Origin: Dolomedes plantarius
Lineage: Eukaryota; Arthropoda; Arachnida; Araneae; Dolomedidae
DNA length: 64,000 bases
Assembly (NCBI GenBank): GCA_907164885.2
Contig: OU015499.1
Span: 147,810,118-147,874,117 of the forward strand
Direction: 5' to 3'
The translations under genes were made by a program, and so were the position numbers. Below, piece after piece: positions 23,444 through 33,339 of the stretch. The first letter of the stretch is position 1; every line of letters starts with the position of its first letter. The notes beneath the pieces are model-generated. The model was not told the DNA's origin, made no database searches, and saw only the letters and a program-made list of their open reading frames with translations.

Positions 23444-23815
23444 TGTAGAAATCACGATGTGGTGATTGTCATACATAATACTCCAAAAAGAGTCATCTCA
23501 GAAGGTTTTTCTTTAAACTCAACAATTCGATTTTATTTTTCTGTAGGTAAATAATTACAGAGAGGAAAATATTGTAGTGCGATTAATATTCACAAGCCGC
23601 GAGCCGCTATCTGACCAACAGGTGTCAGTGTCTAGTACGGACCAACTATCGCTTGAACTCGCGTGAACTACTGACCAGAGTCATCTTTACTTCGCTTCTT
23701 CGCGCGCATCTGCCCATGCGCAGTGTTTGCGGAGCAGACGCCAGCGCATGTATCCATACGCTGATGTTCGCTAGCGCTGACATCTAGCGGCGCTGAAAAT
23801 AAAGAGTTCCCTACA
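23444..23815 (-). repeat. gypsy 3' LTR
   Basis: It is bounded by AATC on the outside and by the polypurine tract (about 23816-23832) on the inside. It pairs with 28631-29190. The ends are TGTAG...CTACA on the + strand. Confidence 0.92.
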
Positions 23816-23849
23816 GTACTCCTCCCCCAAGTACCGAAGGTACGAGGAG

Positions 23850-24886
23850 TTAAAGGTACGGTGGGTTAAAGCGGACATGCCTTCCAGAGCGTGTAACAGT
23901 AGTTGGTACACTCTGGAGATCCTGCTGGTCCCTAGAGGAGGTTGGCGGTAATGCATCAGGAGTAGGCAAATCGTCGTGTTTGGAGGAACCATGAGGAGTC
24001 ACGATATCTTTGTTGGCATCTGCCATGAAAAATGCTGGTTTCAAACGGTCGAGGTTGATGACAGATTGTGAACCGTTGACGAGCAATGTAAAATGCGTTT
24101 GTGTTCGAGCAACGATTTTGTATGGTCCACTATAAGGAGGTTGGAGAGACTTCTTCACTCCATCGCGTCGGATGAAAGCATGAGAGCAGGTCTCAAGTGC
24201 AGGATGCTTGAAAATTCTGCTTTTATTGTGTGCAGACGTTTGTGTAGGAGCCAATGCTTGCATTATCTGTCGCAAATGTTGTACGAAAATGGCTGGCTCC
24301 TCCACTGGAGCTGCTGATGGAGAGATAAGCTCAACTGGTAGACTTAGAGTAGAGCCATAGACCAGTTCTTAGGTCGTACACTGTAGGTCATTTTTAAATG
24401 CTGACCGAAGTCCTATCAGAACCAACGGAAGTGTTTCTGTCCACTTGATGGTTCGGTAGCACATCAGGGCTTGTTTCAACGATCGGTGGAAACGCTCAAC
24501 AAGTCAAGTGCTCTGGGGATGGTACGGTGTCGTACGGATGCTCCGCGTGCCAAACAAAGACGTCAATGATCGAAACAACGACGATTAGAACTGGCGACCC
24601 TGATCCGTCGTGATCACAGATGGTACGCCAAACCGGGCAATCCAATGATTTAGGAAGGCACGGGCGACGGTCTCCGCTGTTATGTCACCAATAGGAATAG
24701 CTTCAGGCCATCTGGTGAATCTATCGAAGCACGTCAACAGGTAGCAAAAACCATTCTAAGGTGGCAAGGGGCCAACCAAATCCACATGCACATGATCGAA
24801 CCTCTGATTCGGAATCGTGAAGGCTTGGATGGGACAATGGTTATGCCTCGATACCTTTGATCGTTGGCAGTCAATGCAGGAACGGG
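23850..24886 (-). pseudogene. gypsy integrase, catalytic core and C-terminus
   Basis: This continues pol after the MITE, in frame once the 186-bp MITE and one target copy are removed. It starts with the CxxC half of the HHCC zinc site (CIDCQRSK). The core follows: VDLVGPLPP with the first Asp, TDQGRQF with the second Asp, and LVERFHRSLK with the Glu. A C-terminal region with PPYSGPYKIV and DRLKPAFF ends at 23850. Four in-frame stops interrupt it: TAG 24756-24758, TAA 24585-24587, TGA 24504-24506 and TAA 24369-24371. No chromodomain is visible. It can no longer make integrase. Confidence 0.85.
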
Positions 24887-25072
24887 CAGGGCCTTTTTAT
24901 CGCATGGGCAAATCGGGACTTTGCCCAGGGCCCCCTGATGCTAGGGGGCCCCAAAACCCCCTTGGTGTATGCACCTAGTACTTCTAATAGTATGTATTTT
25001 TATAAATGTCCGTAAGGGGGGCCCCCAAATAGCATCTGCCCAGGGGCCCCCAGCGTTCATAATCGGGCCCTG
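24887..25072. mobile_element. hAT MITE inside gypsy pol, 186 bp
   Basis: The 8-bp duplication GGAACGGG (24879-24886 and 25073-25080) flanks termini reading CAGGGCC inward from both sides. The body is GC-rich with GGGGGCCCC blocks. It landed within the integrase zinc-binding domain, between the His pair and the Cys pair. Ends and duplication size fit hAT, with no coding region. Confidence 0.9.
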
Positions 25073-26022
25073 GGAACGGGTCCACTCGGCAACATCTTTG
25101 GAAATTGCCGGCCAGATATATCGCTCCAAGACGAGTTTCTTAGTTGCATGAATTCCTGGATGCGACAGATTGTGCAAAGAACAAAATATTTTCTTACGCA
25201 GGTTGGCAGGTACATATGGTCTGATTTTATTGTTGCTCGTGTCACAAATTATAAACAGTTTTGAGCCAAACTTTAATGGACAGAGTTGTAGTGAGCAATT
25301 AGAGTCTTTCAACAGACGTTGTAACTCACTATCGTCTTTTTGAGCTGCAGCGAGTGTAGCAAAATCAACTGGTGAGTTATCGATTGTTTCGATGCGTGAC
25401 AAAGCATCGGCCACCACATTGTCATGACCAGGAATATGCCTAATGTCCGTGCTAAACTGAGCTATAAAATTCTTTTGCCTTAATTGTCTGGGGGAGTCGG
25501 AATTTGAATTTTTGGTGAAAGCGTAGGTAAGAGGTCGATGATCAGTGAAAATTGAGAAGGATGAGCCTTCGAGATCATCTCTAAAATATTTTATAGCTGC
25601 GTATATGGCGAGAAGCTCTCTGTCGTATGTACTATACTTCTGTTCCGAAGAGGAAAGTTTTCGAGAGAAAAAAGCTAGCGGGTGAGGGCCATTAGTACTT
25701 TGAGCATGTAAAACTCCTCCAATAGCGATATCAGACGCATCAACCGTTAGAGAGAGTTTTTGGTTAGGGGCACGGAAACATAATGTTGCAGCATTCACGA
25801 GAGATGATTTGCATTTGGCAAAGGCAGCACAGGTTTCGTCAGTCCACGGAACGGGACGATTATCGTTCTTTTTTGAGTCTTTAAGGAATTCGTGGAGAGG
25901 AGCTTGCGTTTCTGCGGCTTTTGGAAGGAAGCGACGGTAAAAATTAATCATAGCGAGGAAACGTCTCAGCTGAGAGATAGTATCAGGCTTCGGAAAATCC
26001 GAGATAATTTGTGTTTTTTTGG
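25073..26022 (-). pseudogene. gypsy pol: RT connection, RNase H and integrase zinc-site start
   Basis: The frame is shifted relative to the RT part by an indel in the C6/A7 run at 26014-26026. It reads the end of RT ([20 protein letters not shown], then NFYRRF), then RNase H with LTVDASDIAIGGVL (Asp), STYDRELLAIYAA (Glu) and FTDHRPLTYAF (Asp), then GHDNVVADALSR. The integrase HHCC site begins with LHNLSHPGIHATKK before the MITE cuts it. The active-site residues of RNase H look intact. Open frame seen beyond the MITE boundary is accidental. Confidence 0.85.
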
Positions 26023-27237
26023 GGGGAGAGGTTTTACTCCAGAAGGGGTGATTAAGCAACCCAAAAAGGACACAGATGATTTACCAAGTACACATTTGGA
26101 GGGGTTCAGTTTTAACCCATATTGCTTTAGGCGATCGAATACTTGCCGAAGGTGTTTCAAGTGATCGTTTTCATTGTCTGACGCAATAAGGATGTCATCA
26201 AAATACGGGACGCAAAAGGTCAAACCAGACAACACCTGATGAATAAACCTTTGAAATGTTTGCCCTGCGTTACGTAGACCAAAGGGGGTGGACAGGAATT
26301 CGAAGAGACCAAATGGAGTCGTGACTGCGGTCTTGGGTATGTCTTCGGGATAAACCGGAATTTGGTGGTATGCGCGAGCCAAGTCCAAGGTTGAAAAAAT
26401 ATGTTTTCCGAAGAAAATTTGAGTGCAATCCTGTATGTGAGGGACTGGGTATCGATCAGGAATTGTCACCGAATTTAGACGACGGTAGTCGCCACATGGA
26501 CACCAGTCGCCATTAGCCTTTTTAACCATGTGCAGGGGACTTGCCCATGGGCTTTTTGAGGGACGAATGATGCCTTGAGACAAAAGGAACTCAAATTCCT
26601 GACGTGCAGCCCGGAGAAGTTCCGGAGACAGACGCCGGGGCTTTGCAAATACGGGAGGTCCTTTAGTTTCAATATGATGGAAAATAGTTGATGGTTGTAT
26701 GTTATTAGAATTTTGACATGGGTTAGCAAGTACTCTATTAGAAAATTGAGAGGGGTTAGTAAGTTCTGGGTACGTGCTTAGGATTTTTTCAAATTTAGAA
26801 TCCCCTAACAGAATTGAAATATTCGTGCTAAGAGGGTTATCATTAGGGGTTTTACCACCATAGGACAATTTGGTCTCGCCATCAATTAATCTATTGTTTT
26901 TTACGTCAACTAATAAATTGAAATGTTTGAGGAAATCGGAGCCTATGATTGGTTGGTTTACGTCGGCTATGACAAACGACCACTGAAAAATACGGCGTAA
27001 ATGTAAATCCAATGTCAGGAGTTTGGTACCAAAGGTAGATATTTCGGAACCATTGGCCGCGAAAAGGACTAAACTGTCACGAGCTTTTGCCTGAGGAGTG
27101 ATACGTCGAGGAATGACTGAGATATCGGCGCCGGTATCAATAAGAAATTCTAACATAGTAGACGGATCAGCCAAAAGAATGCGATTAACGTGGCGATCAC
27201 GGGTATGGCTATCAGGCGACCGCCGATCTAGTTTCCC
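26014..27237 (-). pseudogene. gypsy protease and reverse transcriptase
   Basis: The frame opens at the gag frameshift site and has no need for its own start codon. Protease: [14 protein letters not shown], with the DTG catalytic triplet about 30 residues in. Reverse transcriptase: [55 protein letters not shown] with the first catalytic Asp, [18 protein letters not shown], and [10 protein letters not shown] with the catalytic pair (FDD where many gypsies have VDD). The frame then slips at 26014-26026, in the middle of LPPKK. Without that indel, pol would run on into RNase H. Confidence 0.88.
27228..27237 (-). promoter_or_regulatory. Gag-pol -1 ribosomal frameshift site (GGGAAAC before TAG)
   Basis: In the gag frame the codons read TCG GGA AAC TAG, so G GGA AAC is an X XXY YYZ heptamer immediately before the stop. 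A -1 slip moves reading into the protease frame, which is open from here. A GC-rich GGCGGTCGCC that can fold on itself follows a few bases downstream. Function is inferred from the motif and frame relation. Confidence 0.7.
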
Positions 27238-28049
27238 GAATTACCGAACGTACATGGTGGATTGCACTTTCTTGCATTAGAACCGAAATTAGTGTGATAA
27301 AAACACTGGTTGTTTGAGGGTTCTTTATACTGGCGATTTCTTCCGCGGGACTGACTACGCCTTCTGCCGTGTTGCCCGTTCGGGCGCCTATCCTGGGAAC
27401 GTCCACGCTGATGTACTAGCGTGTAAAGTTCGCTGACCTGTTTTGTTAACTGAGCAATTTGTAGCTCCAGGTGGGAACTTTGTGGAAAAACAGCTGAATT
27501 TATACCAGGAGTATAAGCTAGGTCTGATATCTTGTCAGCTGTTACTGCCAGTTGGGGCAAAGTCTCGTTTAGCGCTGCTAGGATACTCTGGGTGTGAGTA
27601 GGGAGCCTCGAAAGCCAAAGAGACTTTAAGAGAGGTTCACCTACCGTCTCGCCGGCGAGAGACCGCATACGGGTGAGCAACTGTGACGGGCGTTGATCGC
27701 CAAGTTCTATTCCTTGTAAGAGACGGCGAATTTTCGATTCTTGACTCTCGGAATGTAATTCAATCAAGCGATTCTTTAGGGTCCTATATCTCTCCTCTGC
27801 CGGAGGTTTCAAAATAATATCACTAACGGTGTTGAGGATCTCTGAATCAACAGCGGAAAGCACATGATGATACATGGTTTTGTCCGCTGTGATTCCGGCT
27901 ATCTCAAATTGTGCCTCAAGCTGCGCAAACCATATTGTTGGATTAACCTTCCAAAATGGCGGGGGTTTTACTGAAACGCGAGCGACACTGGGATCTGCCA
28001 ACGATGCATCTTCTGGTATAGGTAGAGACATATTGAAATGGAATGACAC
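27228..28049 (-). CDS. gypsy gag
   Basis: 273 codons from ATG 28047-28049. A second Met six codons later ([11 protein letters not shown]) may be the real start. Residues of about 40-180 ([33 protein letters not shown]) are the capsid-type domain of the gag family seen in many arthropod gypsies. An Arg/Gln-rich stretch follows at about 215-245 ([12 protein letters not shown]), then a single Cys/His cluster [14 protein letters not shown] instead of a canonical CCHC knuckle. It ends at TAG 27228-27230, directly after a GGGAAAC slippery site. Gag is the only intact frame of the element. Confidence 0.85.
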   Translation of the reverse strand: MSFHFNMSLPIPEDASLADPSVARVSVKPPPFWKVNPTIWFAQLEAQFEIAGITADKTMYHHVLSAVDSEILNTVSDIILKPPAEERYRTLKNRLIELHSESQESKIRRLLQGIELGDQRPSQLLTRMRSLAGETVGEPLLKSLWLSRLPTHTQSILAALNETLPQLAVTADKISDLAYTPGINSAVFPQSSHLELQIAQLTKQVSELYTLVHQRGRSQDRRPNGQHGRRRSQSRGRNRQYKEPSNNQCFYHTNFGSNARKCNPPCTFGNSGN

Positions 28050-28611
28050 AGTAAAAATGCAAAACTATACAATAATATAAGGGTATAACACTAAATCATG
28101 CAATAAAGTTAACACAATAAAAATGCAACATAATATAAGGGTAATTATGCAATAAAGTATAAGATAAACTGAGTCAATATTTTAAATAATCTACGCAAAC
28201 CCCAGTCAAATGCCGTTAGATGGAGTCATTACCTACGCTTTCAACAAAATTTCTGAACGTTCAGGAAATGGGAAAAAATAGGTAAGAAAATGAGCTTACC
28301 TTGCGTGTTGATTATGTCAGGTAATCCAAATGTAAAACAAATCATAACTCACCAGCACGGAACATTAGAAATTCGTGGAACACTGTGATGGAGAAATAAA
28401 AACCACGTGCATGAGTTCGACGGAAAAAAAATCACGTTTTTGGTTTTCGTGAAAATATTGCACCACAATTTAAAAAAATACAGGAAATAACTGGTGAGGA
28501 GAGGAACTAGGTCTTTCGTAAACACAAAAGACAGCACTTCACAATAAAAATACTTGCGCTGGATGATGATGAACGTGGATTATCATATCCGAGAAGTTGG
28601 AAACACGTGTT

Positions 28612-28630
28612 GCAGGGGCCGGTCACCATT
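28612..28630 (-). other. Candidate gypsy primer-binding site
   Basis: Directly inside the 5' LTR the minus strand reads ATGGTGACCGGCCCC. Position and the TGGTGACC start suit a tRNA-primed minus-strand start site. The tRNA is not identified. Confidence 0.4.
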
Positions 28631-29190
28631 TGTAGAAATCACGATGTGGTGATTGTCATACATAATACTCCAAAAAGAGTCATCTCAGAAGGTTTTTCTT
28701 TAAACTCAACAATTCGATTTTATTTTTCTGTAGGTAAATAATTACAGAGAGGAAAATATTGTAGCGCGATTAACATTCACAAGCCGTGAGCCGCTATCTG
28801 ACCAACAAGTGTAAGGGCCTGTTCACATAGGAGTCCGTTGCGTTGCGTAAAGAAAAGATGACGTTGAGACGAAAATAAACCAATCATAGGCGTTAAAAAT
28901 TTCCTTGCTAATCGTTTGGAGGCATATCATTGGTTTATTTTCGTCTCAACATCATCTTTTCCTTAACGCAACGCAACGGACTCCTATGTGAACAGGCCCT
29001 AAGTGTCTAGTACGGACCAACTATCGCTTGAACTCGCGTGAACTACTAACCAGAGTCCTCTTTCCTTCACTTCTTCGCGCGCATCCGCCCATGCGCAGTG
29101 TTCGCGGAGCAGACGCCAGCGCATGTATCCATACGCTGATGTTCGCTAGCGCTGACATCTAGCGGCGCTGAAAATAAAGAGTTCCCCACA
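28631..29190 (-). repeat. gypsy 5' LTR, interrupted by a MITE
   Basis: It matches 23444-23815 after removing 28815-29002. It begins TGTAG and ends CCACA on the + strand, followed by AATC. Differences from the other LTR are mostly transitions. Confidence 0.92.
28815..28999. mobile_element. Harbinger-type MITE in the gypsy LTR, 185 bp
   Basis: Long inverted repeats start GGGCCTGTTCACATAGGAGT at both ends and extend about 70 bp with few mismatches (including AAATAAACCAATCA inside). They are flanked by TAA (28812-28814 and 29000-29002). The other LTR shows the uninterrupted site. Confidence 0.92.
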
Positions 29191-30739
29191 AATCCATACG
29201 GTATGAGGGGGGGCAAAATTATTCTCGCACAAGGGCGGCAGCTACCCTAGGAACTGCCCTGGCCAAATGTTGAAAATCGTAATATTAAGAATATACAAAT
29301 ACACTTTAAAAATTACTATTGAATCCGATAAAAAGAAATGTGGTTACTGAACAGGGCGAAATAAATAATTTTCCGTTAGGTTTCATTTTATATCTCATAA
29401 ACATAATTAACCCCCGAAATCAATGTAACGTTTTAGCTCTTTAGCTAGTTAGCTAGTTAGCTCTTTAGCCGATTCCGTATTCAAATGCCCAAAAAGAGCG
29501 AAATATCCGGTCGCCTGTTAGCTAACGCTTGCTAGGTGGTTTCTCTGGTGGTGTTTTTGTTTTGATTAAGGTTTCGACTAGTTTCTACTGTTTTGAAGTT
29601 AGTAATTAACTCTTTCTTGTATTTTTGAATATTCCAAATTATATTTATTTAGCAGTTACGTAAAATACGTTATAAATAAGCAAATTATCTTTTGTTAATT
29701 AGATTAATCTTCTGTTACGAGCACTTTAAAAAAATTTCATGTTTACCGTTATGTATAATGATTTGGAAATTTACAGTTGACATTATGGTATTAGTGATTA
29801 GTATAATGATTTGAGAATTTCTGTCGCTTTAACCGCTTTCGCTTGTGTTGTAAAATGGACGAGTTATATACAGTTCGCACACACAAACGAAATATAGATT
29901 TTAACTATCAAACATTTGATCTCTTCTCAGTTTAGATATCCGTAGTGGAAGAGCACAGAAGAATTTTAGAAAATACGTTTAATTAATCATTCTTCGTGCT
30001 AAAGAATGAGAATTGTATCAATCACCAGAAACTTGGTAATAACACTACAAAATATTTGTATCTAAGCTGGAAAGCATTTTAAAATTTATATTCCTCTTCC
30101 CAGACAAATTGCAAGCTTCAAGCCCAATACCTGTTCCCTGGAAATTAAATTTTGATGTATATAAAATGGGTTGTTCTTCCTGGCTGTTGCTCTTTTTTAA
30201 TAAAAACCATAGTGGATATTGATTTTTCCCAATTATTACTCTTTTACATAAAAGGAACAATTTTATCTAGTATGTCTGTGAAGAAACTGCTCTCCCATGT
30301 GTGCAATAATTGTTTTATTGTGTTAAATTTTGTCAGTGTGTAATTGAATGCTTACCTAGAAGAAACTTTTTTTTCAATCTAAAAAAAAGTACAGCTATAA
30401 TATGTCTTTAAATATGATTTTCATGAGCACAACATTAATTTCTGTTTGTTTCAATTTTATAAAATGTGGTTAATTCCAGTTTCCGGGACTTTACTTTTTT
30501 TCTTCTTTTTTAATATGTAAACAAAATTTAAGTGTTAGAAAAAGTCATGCCTTTTCAAAAGCAGTTACTAATGTTAAATTTTACAATGCACAAGCTGATT
30601 CCTGACCTAATATAATGTTCTATTAAAAATTAATCAAACTATAACTAAAATCAAATTTGGCTTAGCCATGGGTCTTGAAATTTCAGCCAGGACTATGAAA
30701 TTTGGTACAAACCATGTTTCTGTAACATACATTTATAAT

Positions 30740-32050
30740 GTGATTCAATCAACTGCTTGTTGATTGTTCTCTGTGTGTTTCTTCAGAAAATTCTAAAATA
30801 TTTGTGAAATTGTATTTTTTTTCTGCATAACTGCAAAATTTAAGGTAACATAAAATTTTAAATTTTTATCGCCACAAATTGAATAAAATATAGTAAATTA
30901 ACTATGTAGTACTTCATTACTTTATCTTTTAAATATTGCTTATTTGCACCTAGTATAACGAATGAAATGAATACCTTAAAATTATATATTTGTTGCATAG
31001 CTATGAACCAAAATTAATGATAGTCGACCAAAAAAAAATACTATCAATTGTATTCCATTGTACTTAATTGTACTAATTGAATTGTGGATTAAATTACTGA
31101 ATTCCTCACATAGAAAAAAGATTAATGCAGAAATTAATTACATTTAATTTTGTTTGACTGTTATATTTATAATGTGATTCAATCAACTGCTTCTTGACTG
31201 TTCTCTGTGTGCTTCTTAAGAAAATTCTAAAATATTTCTGAAATTGTATTTTTTTCTGCATAACTGCAAAATTTAAGATAACTTGAAATTTTGAATTTTT
31301 ATCGCCACAAATTGAATAAATATAGTAATTTAACTATGCATTACTTCGTTACTTTATCTTTTAAACATTGCTTATTTGCACCTAGTGTAATGCATGAAAT
31401 GAATACCTTAAAATTGTATCTTTGAATAGGTATGATTCAAACTCAGTGATAGTCGACAAAAACAAAGTACTATCAATTGTATTCCATTGTAATTGATAGT
31501 ACTTTGCAGATATGTCACTCTGTAAATTAAAATACTAAACTACAAAACTACAATGCAGCTGAGTATTTTACTGTACTGATGTATTTTACTGCTGCATTGT
31601 AGCTGTACTTTACAAAGTACTATCAATTGTATTCCATTGCAATTGATAGTACTTTACAGATATGTCACTCTGTAAGTTAAAATATTAAACTACAAAACTA
31701 CAATGCAGCTGAGTATTTTACTGCCCTATTCCTCATAAAGAAAAAGATTAATACAGAAATTAATTATATTTAATTTTGTTTGACTGTTATATTTGTGAAA
31801 CTGTGTTTTTTTCTGCATGACTACAACATTTAACATAACTTGCATATTTTTTTTTTTTCGCCACAAATTGAAAAAAGATAGTAACTTAAGTATGCAGTAC
31901 TTCAAATACTTTATCTTTTAAACATTGCTTATTTGCACCTAGTGTAAGGAATGAAATGAATATCTTAAAATTGTATATTTGCAATGAACCAAAATTAGTG
32001 ATAGTCGAAAAAAAAAAGTACTATCAATTGTATTCCCTTGTACTTCAATT
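30740..32050 (+). repeat. Internal tandem units in the left arm
   Basis: Three units share the anchor CGCCACAAATTGAA at 30870, 31303 and 31859 (spacings 433 and 556 bp), each with flanking TTTATCTTTTAAA, CTTATTTGCACCTAGT and AATGAATA blocks. The larger spacing comes from an extra roughly 150-bp duplication at 31463-31725. The right arm carries the mirror image at about 33720-35040. Confidence 0.8.
31463..31655. repeat. Two perfect hairpins inside the left arm
   Basis: CAAAGTACTATCAATT at 31463 pairs with AATTGATAGTACTTTG ending at 31506 (16-bp stem, 12-base loop). The same stem recurs at 31614-31655 (15 bp). Single half-stems (AGTACTATCAATTG) also occur near 32017. Mirror copies lie near 34113 and 34262. 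Confidence 0.85.
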
Positions 32051-33162
32051 AAACTAGATTTGGCATTTTCTTCATTTACACATGGATATGTTTAAAAGAG
32101 AGTAAATCTATTGATTTTCTTAAAAGGATATTGTATCAACATTTAAAAGATTGAGCTAAATGAATTCTTGTGCAGTGCTGTATTTATACTGAAGCAGTGT
32201 CTGTACTTGTAATTTTTTTGGCTACTATTAATTGTGATGCATAATTTGAATGTTATGAGTTCTAAATCTTAACTGAGAATAATCAGGTGAGTACATATTA
32301 AATAATACTATTTAATTTAAAGTTTGTCTGTATAATATAATCTGTATATTTGAAAATTTTAAATACAATACTGTTAGTTTTAAATACCATGCTGTTAGTA
32401 TAAACTTCAGAGATTTGAATGTGTTTTCTTTCAGATGGGAAACACATCAATGTGATAACTATTTTAAAAGCTTTTATTAAATGTATTTAATTGAAAGAAG
32501 GGCATCACATAAAGTTCTGTGTATCATTTTATCAGAAACTTCTTTTTATGTCAAAATAAATAGCTTTTGGAAGGTTAGATTACTGAATACAACGATATTT
32601 TAACATTTAGCTAAACTTTGTTTTAAATATATTTTACTTCATATCCTCCATATTCGTAATATTTTTCATCATCTGTATTCTCTACTAATTAATTTTAAAA
32701 AATGTGGCATTTTGCTAAAAGAAAAGAAAAATAAAGCTTCCGGTAATTTAACATAGTGAATTATAAATATTTCAAATAAAGTTGAACATAGAATTATGAA
32801 AATATTTGTAAGTATTCTATCCACAAATTTAAAATCATTTGATTCATTTTTCTTTTGTTGCGTATCCAGGCATTACTCGTTTTTATTATATTTATTTTAT
32901 CAGTTCCGAAGTTTCCATGTTTGTTTACATTTGATGTCGCGCTGGCGATGAATTTGGGCTGTCTGATTGGCTTACTGAGAGCATTCGCTTAAAAGCTTCC
33001 GAGGTTTGCCGAACATTCCCTCGTCGGAGAGTGGTGCTCGGATCGGAGAGCTAACGGGCCATTTGAATGCCGATGTGCTAACAGTTAGCAAAATTGAGGT
33101 TTGCTAAAGAGCTAACTAACCAACTAGCTAAAGTGCTAAAACGTTACATTGAATTCGGCCCA

Positions 33163-33339
33163 GAGTGAGTGAGAGAGATTCCTCGGAATAAACAAATTAA
33201 CGTGTTTAAGCGGCCACGTTGTTAGTAAGTATGAAAGCCAAATTTAAAAATGTCACTGAGTATGCGCAGAAATCAAATTCTTAAAGTTGTAAAATATCGC
33301 TAATGAATAACAATTGCGGTTGTAAAAACTAAGGTTGTA
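33163..33339. other. Flank trapped inside the palindrome loop
   Basis: It lies between the end of the left unit and the start of the right arm. At 33313-33330 it reads TGCGGTTGTAAAAACTAA, identical to bases 1-18 of the window, then GGTTGTAAAAAC again (a 12-bp direct repeat) before arm sequence starts. It is therefore the left flank of duplication copy 2. Confidence 0.7.

Larger units (their letters stand above)
23444..29190 (-). mobile_element. Ty3/gypsy LTR retrotransposon, full length with later lesions
   Basis: LTRs of 372 bp (23444-23815, and 28631-29190 once a 188-bp MITE insertion is subtracted) begin TGTAG and end ACA, flanked by AATC (23440-23443 and 29191-29194). The uninterrupted hAT copy B reads ATTAATCCATA at this site, which confirms the insertion. 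The LTRs differ at roughly a dozen positions, so the insertion is moderately old. Transcription is toward lower coordinates. The order is gag, protease, RT, RNase H, integrase, then a purine tract GGGGGAGGAGTAC next to the 3' LTR. Confidence 0.95.
21716..29261 (+). mobile_element. hAT element copy A (ZMYM-like), internally deleted and carrying a gypsy insertion
   Basis: A perfect 8-bp target duplication GCCAAATG flanks it (21708-21715 and 29262-29269). Ends read CAGGGGCGTTCC and, inward from the right, CAGGGCAGTTCC. Without the gypsy element (23444-29190 plus its AATC duplication) it is about 1.8 kb. It is homologous in inverted orientation to 53986-60016. The body keeps the leader and the 3' end of the transposase gene. 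The middle was lost at about 22613-22620, where the two parts meet over a few shared T/A bases. Confidence 0.92.
29411..33162 (+). mobile_element. Left full unit of the fold-back family, about 3.75 kb
   Basis: Within the palindrome, 33120-33161 repeats the terminal sequence in inverted form: CTAAAACGTTACATTGAATT then CGG, preceded by AGAGCTAACTAACCAACTAG-type repeats, as at 29411. The left 3.75 kb is therefore a unit with its own two ends. Its right end has lost the last bases and the TTAA (CGG runs straight into CCCAGAGTG). Confidence 0.6.

Noticed and set aside
33163..33339. Idea that the palindrome is purely an assembly artefact (collapsed inverted duplication)
   Set aside because: The arms have independent substitutions, the right arm ends at a defined filler junction, and the outer TTAA sites match clean flanks. 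An artefact is still possible and is listed as a refutation test.
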